64,000 nucleotides of DNA from Peptoniphilus grossensis ph5 (GTDB taxonomy: Bacteria > Bacillota > Clostridia > Tissierellales > Peptoniphilaceae). The stretch is taken from contig NZ_HE978570.1 in assembly GCF_000311825.1 (NCBI RefSeq), forward strand, positions 26,853-90,852, given 5' to 3'. The notes under the pieces are model-generated. The model was not told the DNA's origin. It did not search any database and saw only the letters and a program-made list of their open reading frames with translations. The translations under genes were made by a program, and so were the position numbers. Shown here piece by piece: positions 1-8,685 of this stretch. The stretch's first letter is position 1. Every line of letters begins with the position of its first letter.

Positions 1-1340
1 CTTTCTTAACTGTTTGTGCTGGTGTTAATGTGCCAATTTCTTTGCCATCTTTATCTGTTACAGTTACTGATCCGTCATTTCCTACAGTTACTTTTGCATC
101 TGCTGGTAATTTTGGATTTGCATCTTTTACAGCTTTCTTAACAGCTTCTTTTTCATCATCTGTTAAGTGAGATGGGTCAGCTACTTCAACTGGTGTTGTT
201 GGAGCTTTAATCTTTTCAATAACTGTATCATTTTGTGAAAGTTGTCCAACTTTTTTGTTTTCTCCTTCGCCTTGTGTTACTGTTACTGATCCATCGTTTG
301 CTACAGTTATTGTTGCTCCTGCTGGTAGTGTGCTATTGCCACTGCCGTCTTTGTTAGCATCTTCTACTGCTTTTTTTACTGCTGCTTTTTCATCGTCTGT
401 TAAGTTTGTCTTATCTACTACTTCTGTTTTTTCTGGTGCTTTTAAGGCAATAATTTTATCTTCAGCTGTTGCTTGTCTAACTGTTTTAGCTGGTTCGATA
501 GTTTTATTTTCATCTTTTCCCATTGGTACTGTTACTGTACCATCATCAGCGACTTTGATTTCTTCGTATGTGAAACCTAGGTCTTTGTTAGCTGCCATAA
601 CTGCATCTTTAACAGCTCGTTTTTCTGCATCTGTAAGTTTTGCAGGATTTGATACTGTTGTTATTGCAGGGTCATTTAATGTTTTGCCAGCTCTATCAAA
701 TGGTTTTACGGTGTCTTTGCCTTCTAATTTACCAGTCTTAGTACCATCTGTAACTTTTACATTACCATTATTATCAACTACAATTGTTGCTGTGTCTGGT
801 AATGAGTTTTTTGCTTTAACTGCTGCAGCAACTTTATCTCTTTCTTCTTGTGTTAAATTAGTAGTATCTTTTACTTCAGTCTTTTCAGGAGCTGTTAAAT
901 CAAGAATTGTATCTTTTTGTACAACTGTTTGATCAGGTGTAAATGAACCTACCTTACCACCTTGGTTAATTTTTACAGATCCGTCATCATTTACTGTAAT
1001 ATCTTCATCTGTAAAGTTTCTGTCTGGGTTGGCTTCCTTAATAGCCTCTTTAACAGCTTGTTTTTCTGTATCAGTTAACGCTTTTGCATTTTCAACTTTT
1101 ACAGGTTCTTTTGGTGGGTTGAAGTTGTTTTGAACTTCTTTTTGTTTAACAGTCTTTTCTGGTGATAATGTTGCTGTCTTACCATCTTTAGTTTTTACTG
1201 TAACTGTACCGTCGTCTGCAACTGTAATGTCAGCTTTTGTTAGAGTTGAGTTAGCTGCAATAACAGCATCTGCTACTTTGTCTTTTTCATCTGAAGTTAA
1301 ATTCTTAGTGTCTTTTACTTCAACAGGTGTTGGATCATTT
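1..1340 (-). repeat. Six or more tandem ~75-residue units in the surface protein
   Basis: Successive units each contain a helical segment like LTDDEKEAVKKAVKDAN, then a strand-rich segment like AKVTVGNDGSVTVTDKDGK, then a TVKK-type linker. Landmarks for LT(D/S)(D/E)EK fall near 165, 400, 640, 850, 1070 and 1290, giving about 210-240 bases per unit. The units are diverged rather than identical, so the array is old. The last visible unit runs off the window. Confidence 0.85.
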
Positions 1341-4300
1341 AATTGTAATTCTTCAGCAGTCTTTTCCCAAACTGCATAAACAGTTTTTGCTGCTGTTACA
1401 TTATTTAAGATGTTAGCATCAGCTTCTGTAGCGTCTTTTGTTGCTGCCCACCCTTTAAATGTATAACCTTCTCTAGTTGGATTTTCTGTTGGTGCTGTAG
1501 CATTTCCACCTTCTACTTTAACTGTTACTTGATCCTTATCACCAAACTTACCTTGATTAGCATCAAAGGTAACCGCTACATCTTCTGAATAGATAGCATA
1601 GACAACCAAATGTTTTGTTACAGGTGTTTCATTAGTAAAGATTTGATCTTTGCTTAATTTGGCAAAAGCATCAGCTGTAACTACTGCCTTATCTCCTAAA
1701 GCTGTCTTACCTGCTTCAGTAACCCAACCTAAGAAGTTCTTTCCTGCTAGTGTTGGTGCTTCTGGGAATTTGTCGCCAGTATTTGCTTCAACATTTGCAC
1801 CTTCGAAACCATTAGCTGCGTAGCCTTCTTCTCCGTAGAACTCAGTGTTATCTGGAACGATTTTTACTTCTTTATCTTTACCATCAGCAAGTTTACCAGT
1901 ATTTGCATCAAACAATACCCTTGCTCTAACTCTTGTTTCTAATAGGTCAGATGGAAGTGATGATCCGTCAGATGCAGTTGAAACAAACTTCATATCTTTT
2001 AATAAAGTTAGTGGTGTTTCTGTCTTATCTTCTGAATGATAAGGAAGCATCTTTGTAAGGTCTACCTTGTATTCGTAAGCTCTGTATTCTTTGTTATCTC
2101 CTGCAAAGTGAGGGTCAAAGATATTTGCCTTAGGAATAGTGATTTTCTTGCTTACATCTTCGCCGACTAAGTTACCCTTGTCATCGTATTCATTTTCGGC
2201 AGCTTGAACCTTAGCAAATAATTTTCCTATCTTGCCTTCTTCGTAAAGAGTTCTTACCTTACCACCGTCGTATTTTGTATAACCAACAAATTCCTTTGTA
2301 TCCTTTTTGAAGTCATCGTTATTAGCCGGTAGTGCTTTTGGATCCTTATAGAAGTCATCAGTTCCTTCTGCATAATCATTTGTGAATAACAATTGATATG
2401 GTGTGTAAAGTGATTTATTTACTGAAAGTATTGAAGATGTATCAGAGGAATCAGTCCAAGTAAGCTCTTTAACTCTTTCAGTAGACTTTTCTATTGTTCT
2501 ATATTTAAACCAAGATGTTTGATCTTCAAGTTTATTGTCATTTTCATCGTAAGATTCCACGATTATATCTGCACCTGGTGTTAATTTCTTTGTATTGATA
2601 TAGAAGTTACCGCCAGATGATAATATTGATCCATTTGTACCAGGGTCCATTACCCTATCTTTGTTGTCAAATTTCCATAATCCTTTAGGTTCAAACTTCT
2701 TTTCAGCTTTTGTTCCGTCTGCAAGAGTGTATTTTAGAATGTAGTAACCCTTTTTTCCTTCCTTATAAAGGTGCATATTGATATTTCTATCTTTTTGCAA
2801 TTTAAGAGTCGCTCCACCTTCATTTAATTTAGTTCCGTTGTGGATTTCAAGGAAGTTTACAGGGTCTTTGTGATCCTTAGTATAAGGCATGAAAATTTTT
2901 AGCTTGTCGCCGGACTTGACAGTTGCACCTTCTCTAAGGTCAAACTTAAAGATACCGTCAGCAAATTTTTCAATCTTTTCTATACCCTTGTCGCTTGTTA
3001 TATAGTAAGAATAATAACCCTGTTGCTTTCTAATGATTGCGTCTTCGTTACCGATTTGAAGCATTATTTGGCCACCCGTAGGGTCACTAGTGGTATCAAT
3101 TATATAGGATTCGCCCTCTTGAGCTGTATATCCACTGTCATATTCTTTTTCATAGACAACCCATCCATCTGTGTTTGGATTAGTCCAGCCAGATATCATA
3201 GAGTAATCAAGCTTTCTAGTCTTATTTCCTCCGCTTAAATCATCTCTACCTGCAAATGTATCCTCAAACTTTGATTTGTCTACAACATAGTCTATACCAG
3301 TGATGTAGTATCCTTGAATCATTGTGTATTGGTCGTGGTCAGTTACTTCAACTTTCTTTACATCATCTTTTTGGAAGTCATGAGTTCCAATAACAAGGTA
3401 AGCAAGATTTCCATCAGCTGTTTTGTTAAAGTCTTTTAGCTTAATGCCCACATTGTGTGACCATTTTGATTTTAATCTTGTATTTTTAAAGACATTAACA
3501 TAAGCTACATTGCCGTCTTTATCAGGCTTTAGATAGTTAAGCAGATTAGCATCAAAGGCTTGTGTAAAGGCAATTTGTTCCCCACCAACTGTTGGTATCT
3601 TATCGTTGCCTGCTCTTTGACCTGTATATTGTGTTCTAATTATACCTAAATTAGACTTGTCTTCGTATTGGTCTGGATTGGCAATAAATTCTGACATAAA
3701 TGACTCTTGAGCAGTTGCATTTTTACCGTCTTTTTGGTAACCACCCTTGATGAATAATCTATTTACCTTATCTTCAAGAGAAACTGATGTTGTCTTTGTA
3801 TAGGTAGAATAGTCCATAGACGTTCCCTTAGGTGCATAGGAGTAAACTCTAACACCCTTGGTGTCGGTAAGTCTCATTTGAACGATGTAGTTCCTTTGAC
3901 CTAAATCTTCAATTGTAACGCCTTCTTTTAAAACTAGGTTAATAGGAAGGTTCTTTCTTTGGTTGGTTAAGTCACCTCTTGCTTCGCCTAAATCAACCTC
4001 TCTTTCCTTTCGGTCATTCACAGGTGTTAGCGGATATATTCCACTTTCATTACCTGCTACAGTCAAACCAACCATGTAGGATTTGTCATAGTCGATGTAT
4101 TTGTCGAGTTCGCCGAAATTAAAGCGAGCCCTATACCAAACAGCAGTTGCTGCTGAACCCTTTTCCTTGTAAACAAGTCTAAGTACAGTTCTGCCATTGG
4201 CATCGACAAAGTTACCGTCGTAATCAATGTCGGTCATTTCGACTGGGTCGGATGTTGTAACCCTCACTAGTCTTTGATTGTCGCCTACGGGCCAACGGGA

Positions 4301-4558
4301 CTTGTCTTTAATTTTGTTTTCCCAGTTAGCTTTTTTGTAATATGTTGCACTAGATAAGGCATCAGGTGTTGATTCTCTTAAAGGTGCTTTTTGTGCAGCA
4401 GGTGTTTTTTCTCCTTCAATTTCTATAGCATTATTAAGTCCTGCTGGACTAGCAAATACATTGTAAGGTATCATGCTTGCTAGCATTACGCCCGACAAGG
4501 CATAAGCGGCAACGCGATTGGCATTTGCCTTTGCTTTTATTTTTTTCTTATTATCCAT
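1..4558 (-). CDS. Giant secreted repeat-rich surface protein, C-terminus outside window
   Basis: An open frame of at least 1,519 codons runs from ATG at 4556-4558 to the window edge. AAAGGAG at 4564-4570 is well placed as its ribosome binding site. Residues 1-37 form an export signal: lysine-rich start, hydrophobic core, likely signal peptidase I site after VFA. About 870 non-repetitive residues follow. At about 1340-1840 there are two modules like the InlB B-repeat/Listeria-Bacteroides family (GYTFKGW ... TVYAVW). At least six tandem units of about 75 residues come next. A sortase motif would lie beyond the window, so wall anchoring is only inferred. The general class is sure, but I do not recognise a named adhesin. 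A role in host or cell contact is inference. Confidence 0.9.
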   Translation of the reverse strand, partial: MDNKKKIKAKANANRVAAYALSGVMLASMIPYNVFASPAGLNNAIEIEGEKTPAAQKAPLRESTPDALSSATYYKKANWENKIKDKSRWPVGDNQRLVRVTTSDPVEMTDIDYDGNFVDANGRTVLRLVYKEKGSAATAVWYRARFNFGELDKYIDYDKSYMVGLTVAGNESGIYPLTPVNDRKEREVDLGEARGDLTNQRKNLPINLVLKEGVTIEDLGQRNYIVQMRLTDTKGVRVYSYAPKGTSMDYSTYTKTTSVSLEDKVNRLFIKGGYQKDGKNATAQESFMSEFIANPDQYEDKSNLGIIRTQYTGQRAGNDKIPTVGGEQIAFTQAFDANLLNYLKPDKDGNVAYVNVFKNTRLKSKWSHNVGIKLKDFNKTADGNLAYLVIGTHDFQKDDVKKVEVTDHDQYTMIQGYYITGIDYVVDKSKFEDTFAGRDDLSGGNKTRKLDYSMISGWTNPNTDGWVVYEKEYDSGYTAQEGESYIIDTTSDPTGGQIMLQIGNEDAIIRKQQGYYSYYITSDKGIEKIEKFADGIFKFDLREGATVKSGDKLKIFMPYTKDHKDPVNFLEIHNGTKLNEGGATLKLQKDRNINMHLYKEGKKGYYILKYTLADGTKAEKKFEPKGLWKFDNKDRVMDPGTNGSILSSGGNFYINTKKLTPGADIIVESYDENDNKLEDQTSWFKYRTIEKSTERVKELTWTDSSDTSSILSVNKSLYTPYQLLFTNDYAEGTDDFYKDPKALPANNDDFKKDTKEFVGYTKYDGGKVRTLYEEGKIGKLFAKVQAAENEYDDKGNLVGEDVSKKITIPKANIFDPHFAGDNKEYRAYEYKVDLTKMLPYHSEDKTETPLTLLKDMKFVSTASDGSSLPSDLLETRVRARVLFDANTGKLADGKDKEVKIVPDNTEFYGEEGYAANGFEGANVEANTGDKFPEAPTLAGKNFLGWVTEAGKTALGDKAVVTADAFAKLSKDQIFTNETPVTKHLVVYAIYSEDVAVTFDANQGKFGDKDQVTVKVEGGNATAPTENPTREGYTFKGWAATKDATEADANILNNVTAAKTVYAVWEKTAEELQLNDPTPVEVKDTKNLTSDEKDKVADAVIAANSTLTKADITVADDGTVTVKTKDGKTATLSPEKTVKQKEVQNNFNPPKEPVKVENAKALTDTEKQAVKEAIKEANPDRNFTDEDITVNDDGSVKINQGGKVGSFTPDQTVVQKDTILDLTAPEKTEVKDTTNLTQEERDKVAAAVKAKNSLPDTATIVVDNNGNVKVTDGTKTGKLEGKDTVKPFDRAGKTLNDPAITTVSNPAKLTDAEKRAVKDAVMAANKDLGFTYEEIKVADDGTVTVPMGKDENKTIEPAKTVRQATAEDKIIALKAPEKTEVVDKTNLTDDEKAAVKKAVEDANKDGSGNSTLPAGATITVANDGSVTVTQGEGENKKVGQLSQNDTVIEKIKAPTTPVEVADPSHLTDDEKEAVKKAVKDANPKLPADAKVTVGNDGSVTVTDKDGKEIGTLTPAQTVKK

Positions 4559-4575
4559 TATTTCTCCTTTCAATT

Positions 4576-4650
4576 TTAAGTTATTAGCTTCTTAATTTTT
4601 AAGTTATTAAACTCTTTATTAAGTTATTGACTAATTATTTTTTAAGTTAT
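4576..4650 (-). repeat. Four direct copies of a 9-base motif in the surface-gene leader
   Basis: ATAACTTAA (coding strand) occurs at 4576-4584, 4599-4607, 4619-4627 and 4642-4650, spaced 23, 20 and 23 bases. The copies lie between the predicted promoter and the start codon, so they would sit in the untranslated leader. They could be regulator sites or simple drift in AT-rich DNA. Confidence 0.6.
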
Positions 4651-4798
4651 AAACTTCTTACTTTATTAATAAATAATCCTTTAATACACCCCAGAATATC
4701 ATCTCCCTTTATCTGAAAGCGTAAACCTATTTTTTAAAATTTTTTGTAAGATATATTGCTTTTGCTTTATGCTCCAGAATTTTTATTTATACGGGTTT

Positions 4799-4827
4799 AT
4801 TATACTAAATAAAAAGGATTTTTTCAA
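4799..4827 (-). promoter_or_regulatory. Sigma-A-type promoter of the surface-protein gene
   Basis: TTGAAA (4822-4827), a 17-base spacer and TATAAT (4799-4804) on the minus strand. Transcription would start near 4792 and give a leader of about 230 bases before the ATG at 4558. Confidence 0.7.
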
Positions 4828-5170
4828 TTTTTGAAAATTAAAAATTCCCGAAATTTCAAGGAATTTAGATGTTTTTATACCCCCCCCCCAGTAAAAATTG
4901 TGTAAATTTTATACAAACTTTTAGTATAATTTCAGTGTGACTATAGATTTATAGTCTATACTTTGGCTTTAAGTCTAATTTCAAATTTTTTTATTTTTTT
5001 ACAGGAAAAAGTTTTATTTTTCATACTTTTTTCTTCAAATACGCAATTTCATATAAATTTTTTAAGTTTATATAAAATTTCAGAAAATTTTTAGACACAA
5101 CTATTTTTTTCTTGCAATATTTTTGAATTTTTAATTTTTATAGCAATAATAATTTTTTAATAGGCAAGCT
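4828..5170. other. AT-rich non-coding gap with one homopolymer tract
   Basis: This stretch between the surface-gene promoter and the terminator of the rhodanese gene has no convincing open frame. Apart from the C10 run at 4880-4889 it is almost pure A/T. No RNA gene was recognised. Confidence 0.6.
4880..4889. repeat. Ten-base poly-C/poly-G tract upstream of the surface-gene promoter
   Basis: Ten consecutive C on the plus strand (G10 on the coding strand of the surface gene), starting 53 bases upstream of its -35 box. Such a run stands out in DNA this AT-rich, and mononucleotide G/C runs of this length are prone to slippage. Confidence 0.9.
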
Positions 5171-5203
5171 AAAAAATCCCACAAGTTTTTCTCTTGTGGG
5201 ATT
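5171..5203 (-). terminator. Terminator after the rhodanese gene
   Basis: Eleven-base-pair stem (5175-5185 with 5193-5203), loop of seven. On the minus strand it is followed by a T run. It ends the minus-strand unit before the surface-gene region. Confidence 0.85.
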
Positions 5204-5228
5204 CTTTTCTAATTTTTTATAATATTTT

Positions 5229-5519
5229 TTATTTTACTAATTTTCCTTTATACTTTATAATTCCACCCTTAAGGTTTATTACATCATAGCCAAGCTCACT
5301 TAGGTAAGATGCCACTTCATAGGATCTTCTTCCACTTCTGCAGAGGATATAAATTTCTCTGTCTTTTGGGATCTTGTTTAAGTTATTTGGCACCATCATC
5401 ATGGGAATGTGAACTGCCCCTTTTATTGTTCCCGTCTCAAATACTTCTTCATCTTCACGCACATCTATGACAAAGGCATCACTAATCTTATCAATATCAT
5501 TTACATTTATCTCTTTCAT
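5229..5519 (-). CDS. Single-domain rhodanese-like sulfurtransferase
   Basis: A 96-residue stand-alone rhodanese domain without a signal peptide, so cytoplasmic. The family marks are DVREDEE at residues 19-25 and the active-site loop CRSGRRS at 60-66, whose cysteine would carry the persulfide. Length is normal for one domain. The gene follows ridA but an intrinsic terminator lies between them, and the ribosome binding site (GTGGTG) is weak, so it may be expressed by readthrough or from an unseen promoter. The sulfur acceptor cannot be deduced. The family call is firm. Confidence 0.88.
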   Translation of the reverse strand: MKEINVNDIDKISDAFVIDVREDEEVFETGTIKGAVHIPMMMVPNNLNKIPKDREIYILCRSGRRSYEVASYLSELGYDVINLKGGIIKYKGKLVK

Positions 5520-5550
5520 TTTTCACCACTTATATTTTAATATTTTTTAT

Positions 5551-5572
5551 AAAAAAAGACCCCGAAGGGTCT
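5551..5572 (-). terminator. Terminator after ridA
   Basis: Stem AGACCC/GGGTCT (5557-5562 with 5567-5572) with a four-base loop, followed on the minus strand by seven T. It closes the obgE-to-ridA operon. Confidence 0.85.
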
Positions 5573-5585
5573 ATTATTGAAATAA

Positions 5586-5963
5586 TTATTTTACTGCTAT
5601 TGCTTCGATTTCGATTAAAGCTTTCTTTGGAAGGTTAGCTACTTCAACACATGATCTTGCTGGTTTGTGTTCTGTAAAATATTCTGCATAAACTTCATTT
5701 ACTGCTGCAAAATCATTTACATCGTCTAAGAAAATATTTACTTTAAGAACCTTGTCCAAGCTTGATCCTGCTTCTTCTAAGATTGCCTTGATGTTGTCAA
5801 GACTTCTTGCAGTTGCCTTTTTGATGTCGTCAGATACAAGTTCTCCAGTTTCAGGTACTAGTGGAATTTGTCCTGATGTGAAAATAAATCCGTTAACTTC
5901 TGTTGCTTGTGAATAAGGACCTACTGCTGCAGGTGCTTTATCAGTGTGTAGTGTTTTAACCAT
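5586..5963 (-). CDS. ridA: RidA family enamine/imine deaminase
   Basis: A 125-residue YjgF/YER057c/UK114 protein. RidA hydrolyses reactive enamine/imine intermediates made by PLP enzymes to 2-oxo acids and ammonia, protecting PLP enzymes from damage. The family segments VGPYSQA (14-20) and SGQIPL (30-35) are present, as is the catalytic arginine in PARSCVEV (R103). It starts two bases after rsfS, with a GAGGAGG ribosome binding site inside the end of that gene, so it is the last gene of the obgE operon. Family assignment is firm; the physiological substrate is inferred from the family. Confidence 0.95.
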   Translation of the reverse strand: MVKTLHTDKAPAAVGPYSQATEVNGFIFTSGQIPLVPETGELVSDDIKKATARSLDNIKAILEEAGSSLDKVLKVNIFLDDVNDFAAVNEVYAEYFTEHKPARSCVEVANLPKKALIEIEAIAVK

Positions 5964-5965
5964 TA

Positions 5966-6325
5966 TTATTCCTCCTCATTTTCATGATCATGGTTTTTGT
6001 TGTCGCTATCTTCCCACAATCTTTCGAGATTATAATATTCTCTCTCATCCTTGTGGAATACATGTACTATTATATCACCAAAATCTAAAATTATCCATCT
6101 GCTTGAATTTTTGCCTTCAGTGTTCATAGGCTCTTCGCCTTGTTCTGAAAGTTTTTCGTCGATTTCCCTAGCAAGGGCATATACTTGTGCTGAGGAGTTT
6201 CCACTTACGATCACAAAATAATCTGCGATAGAAGTCATGCCCCCTATGTCCAAAACTTTTGTATCGATTCCTTTTTTTGATTCACAAGATTTTAAAATAA
6301 TATCTAATTTTTCTTCTACTGTCAT
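5966..6325 (-). CDS. rsfS: Ribosomal silencing factor RsfS
   Basis: A 119-residue Iojap/RsfS protein. The family binds ribosomal protein L14 (uL14) on the 50S subunit and blocks 30S joining when nutrients are low. Family segments include SIADYFVIVSGNS (about 31-43) and RWIILDFGDIIVHVF (about 76-90). The C-terminus is acidic and histidine-rich. It lies directly after the LCP gene and before ridA in the obgE operon. The order nadD-yqeK-rsfS, here with an LCP gene inserted, is common in Firmicutes. Confidence 0.95.
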   Translation of the reverse strand: MTVEEKLDIILKSCESKKGIDTKVLDIGGMTSIADYFVIVSGNSSAQVYALAREIDEKLSEQGEEPMNTEGKNSSRWIILDFGDIIVHVFHKDEREYYNLERLWEDSDNKNHDHENEEE

Positions 6326-6333
6326 TTTGCCTC

Positions 6334-7212
6334 CTATTTAAAATTATATTCTAAAAGCATTACATTTATTTTTTTCTCGTCTGGAATGAAATAAGAAATT
6401 CCACCTATATATTTTGGGCTGCCTGGAAGTGTATTTGTTGTTATGTCCTCTGTGCCTATGCTGCGCATATTGGCTGCCACCTTAATAAGTTTTTTTACTG
6501 GAATATTATTTTCAGAGTAGTTTACATAAGAGCCTATGAGGAAGGGTGCCTTTAATAAAGTCTTTGGTTCCTTCATCTTAGATAAAAGTGACGCCATAAA
6601 TTGTTGCTGTGCCTTTACTCTGCCAAGGTCTGCGTCCTTGTAACCCTTTCTAAATCTTAAAAATCCAATGGCATCGTAGCCATTAAGTGTTTGTGTCCCC
6701 TCTCTTATGTCAATTGTTAGAGGTGGATCTGCTGTTGGATCTTCATACTTCATGTCTAGTGGCACATCAACTGTGACTCCGCCAATTTTATCTACTACAT
6801 CTTCTACAAATCTGTAGTCAACTGTGACATAATATTTTATATCTGTGCCAAGAAGGTTATTTACAGTGTCAAGGGTTAGCTCACTTCCTCCATACTTAAA
6901 GGAGTGGTTGATTTTTGTCTTTTTGTAACCTTTGATCTTTGTGTAAGTGTCCCTTGGGATTGAAATTATATTTACCTTTTTGCTCTTGCCATCTACATTT
7001 ACTACCATAATTGTATCTGACCTGGCATTATCTGCTTTTTTTGAGTCAAGAGAGTCCACTCCAAGCATTAAAAATTGAAGATTTTCTCCATCTTGGTCTA
7101 GCTTGCCCTCGTCTTCATTTCCTAGGAAATAAAAGTATCCTGCGACTCCTGCTAGTGCCAAGACCAGTACGACTATTATTGTCGTTATAAAAGCTTTAAA
7201 AAAAGTTTTCAA
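6334..7212 (-). CDS. LytR-CpsA-Psr family cell-wall polymer ligase
   Basis: A 292-residue membrane-anchored LCP protein. The family transfers undecaprenyl-linked glycopolymers (teichoic acids, capsule) to peptidoglycan outside the cell. Residues about 8-28 form one membrane segment. The LCP domain follows, with the conserved aspartate/arginine segments LMLGVDS, RSDTIMVV and SIPRDTY, then FLRFRKGYKDADLGRV with the arginines that bind the lipid diphosphate. The start is TTG at 7210-7212, seven bases after AAGGAG, and its last bases overlap the TGA of yqeK. It is slightly short for the family. Confidence 0.92.
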   Translation of the reverse strand: MKTFFKAFITTIIVVLVLALAGVAGYFYFLGNEDEGKLDQDGENLQFLMLGVDSLDSKKADNARSDTIMVVNVDGKSKKVNIISIPRDTYTKIKGYKKTKINHSFKYGGSELTLDTVNNLLGTDIKYYVTVDYRFVEDVVDKIGGVTVDVPLDMKYEDPTADPPLTIDIREGTQTLNGYDAIGFLRFRKGYKDADLGRVKAQQQFMASLLSKMKEPKTLLKAPFLIGSYVNYSENNIPVKKLIKVAANMRSIGTEDITTNTLPGSPKYIGGISYFIPDEKKINVMLLEYNFK

Positions 7213-7781
7213 ATATTCATCTCCTTATAGTAATTCCTAGCAAGGACTGTTTCAACTACTATGTAATTGTCTCGTTCTACTAAAAATTTTAGGGTGTTAT
7301 TTAGTGCGAAATACATGGCAGCGTCTAAGTCTTTATTGGCAAGTTCCCTTGCCCTTTCTACGCCGTCAAAATTTCTCAAGGGCTCAATATAATCTGCCAA
7401 AAAAATTATTTTTTCTAGGTCAGACATATTGGCTCTGCCAGTTGTGTGATAAGTAATGGCATTTAAAATATCCTCATCATCTATGCCATAAAATTCCCTT
7501 GCAAATAGGGCGCCAAGATAAGAGTGAATGATTTGGGGAGCCTTCATCATCTCCTTAGTTAGGAGGAGATTACTTTCCTTGGCTGCTTTAATTAGGTTTT
7601 TCTTATCTCTTATTTTTGCACAATCGTGTAAGAATCCAGCAATTTCTGCCTTTTCCAGGTCTACATCGTGAATATTTGCAAGCTTTACGGCTGTGTCTTT
7701 TACCCTTATTGTGTGAAGAAATCTCTTTTCGCCAATTCTCTCGCGAATTTCATTCTCATACTTTTTTAAATCATAGGTCAT
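7209..7781 (-). CDS. yqeK: HD-domain YqeK, symmetrical Ap4A hydrolase
   Basis: A 190-residue HD-domain protein. YqeK proteins hydrolyse diadenosine tetraphosphate to two ADP with a metal centre. The metal ligands are in HTIRVKD (about 23-29), FLHDCAKI (HD at about 51-52), and the later HSYLGA and YHTTGR segments. It overlaps the end of nadD by eleven bases and is followed by a TTG-started LCP gene, so translation is coupled. The NadD-YqeK pair is standard in Firmicutes. Confidence 0.93.
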   Translation of the reverse strand: MTYDLKKYENEIRERIGEKRFLHTIRVKDTAVKLANIHDVDLEKAEIAGFLHDCAKIRDKKNLIKAAKESNLLLTKEMMKAPQIIHSYLGALFAREFYGIDDEDILNAITYHTTGRANMSDLEKIIFLADYIEPLRNFDGVERARELANKDLDAAMYFALNNTLKFLVERDNYIVVETVLARNYYKEMNI

Positions 7782-8379
7782 TTTTATAAAACCCGCTTTC
7801 CTTAATATAATTCACAACTTCTTCAGGAATTAAATATCTAACAGATTTTTTATCTCTAATTCTATCTCTAAGTTCAGTTGAAGAAATTTCGTAGAGTGGG
7901 GTGTGAATAATTTCCACACTAGTCCCATAATTTTCTCGCAAAAATTTTAATTCTCTATTTATCTCTTCGATGTCTATATATTTTGGTCTCAGTGCCACAA
8001 CAAATTCAATTTCCTTTGAAAGTTCTTCTATTTTTTTCCAAGTTTTAAGTTGAAAAAGTGTGTCTAGACCTATTAAGAAAAATAATTTTTCTTCTTTATA
8101 AATTTTTTTTAGTTCTCTAACTGTATCAACAGTGTAGGATAATTTTACCCTCTTAGTTTCTATGTCAGAGATTTCAAAATTTGGATTGGACTCTATGGCG
8201 AGCCTTACCATGTCATACCTGTCCTCTGCCGAAACATCAAGGTCCTTGTGAGGAGGATTGCCCGTTGGTATAAAAATAATTTTGTCGAGACCAAGCTCTT
8301 CCTTTAAATATTCACAAATCATGAGATGACCGTAGTGAATGGGGTTAAAAGTTCCTCCAAAAATTCCATATTTTTTCAT
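7771..8379 (-). CDS. nadD: Nicotinate-nucleotide adenylyltransferase
   Basis: A 202-residue NadD. It adenylates nicotinate mononucleotide with ATP to deaminated NAD, the step before NadE (a nadE gene lies at 52.9-53.6 kb). The nucleotidyltransferase signature GGTFNPIHYGH is at residues 8-18, and ISSTELRDRI near the C-terminus is the second nucleotide-binding motif. Length is typical. Its ATG overlaps the TGA of yhbY by four bases, indicating translational coupling. Confidence 0.96.
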   Translation of the reverse strand: MKKYGIFGGTFNPIHYGHLMICEYLKEELGLDKIIFIPTGNPPHKDLDVSAEDRYDMVRLAIESNPNFEISDIETKRVKLSYTVDTVRELKKIYKEEKLFFLIGLDTLFQLKTWKKIEELSKEIEFVVALRPKYIDIEEINRELKFLRENYGTSVEIIHTPLYEISSTELRDRIRDKKSVRYLIPEEVVNYIKESGFYKNDL

Positions 8380-8666
8380 GGCAATTCTATTTTTTTATTT
8401 TCCTTAGATTCTCTATAAATTGTAAGTTTCTTGCCAATTTTTTGCACAAATTCTGCTCCAGTTTTTTCTAATATTTCGTCAACAATTTCATCAACTTCTA
8501 CTGGTGCATTTTGCAAAACTTTTATCTTTACAAGCTCATGATCCTCTAAAAGTTTATCTATTTGATTTAAAAAGCCTTCATTGATGCCATCTTTTCCCAG
8601 TTGGATAAGTGGATCCATGTTGTGAGCAAGGCTCTTTAAATATGATCTTTCTTTTCCTCTTAACAT
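8376..8666 (-). CDS. yhbY: YhbY/CRM-domain ribosome assembly RNA-binding protein
   Basis: A 96-residue CRM (CRS1-YhbY) domain protein that binds pre-50S particles. The domain signature is the N-terminal RSYLKSLAHNMDPLIQLGK and the following GINEGFL, then AEFVQKIGKKLTIYR at the C-terminus. It sits 19 bases after obgE and overlaps nadD, a conserved Firmicute order linking ribosome assembly with NAD synthesis. Confidence 0.94.
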   Translation of the reverse strand: MLRGKERSYLKSLAHNMDPLIQLGKDGINEGFLNQIDKLLEDHELVKIKVLQNAPVEVDEIVDEILEKTGAEFVQKIGKKLTIYRESKENKKIELP

Positions 8667-8685
8667 TCTTTCTCCTATCTATTAT

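Noticed and set aside
255-3238. Open frames of 225, 64 and 71 codons on the plus strand opposite the surface gene
   Set aside because: They mirror the repeat-rich minus-strand gene, lack ribosome sites and show Ser/Val/Leu-rich composition typical of antisense frames.
4576-4650. CRISPR-like array in the surface-gene leader
   Set aside because: Repeats are only nine bases, spacers are 11-14 bases and AT-rich, and no cas gene is present.
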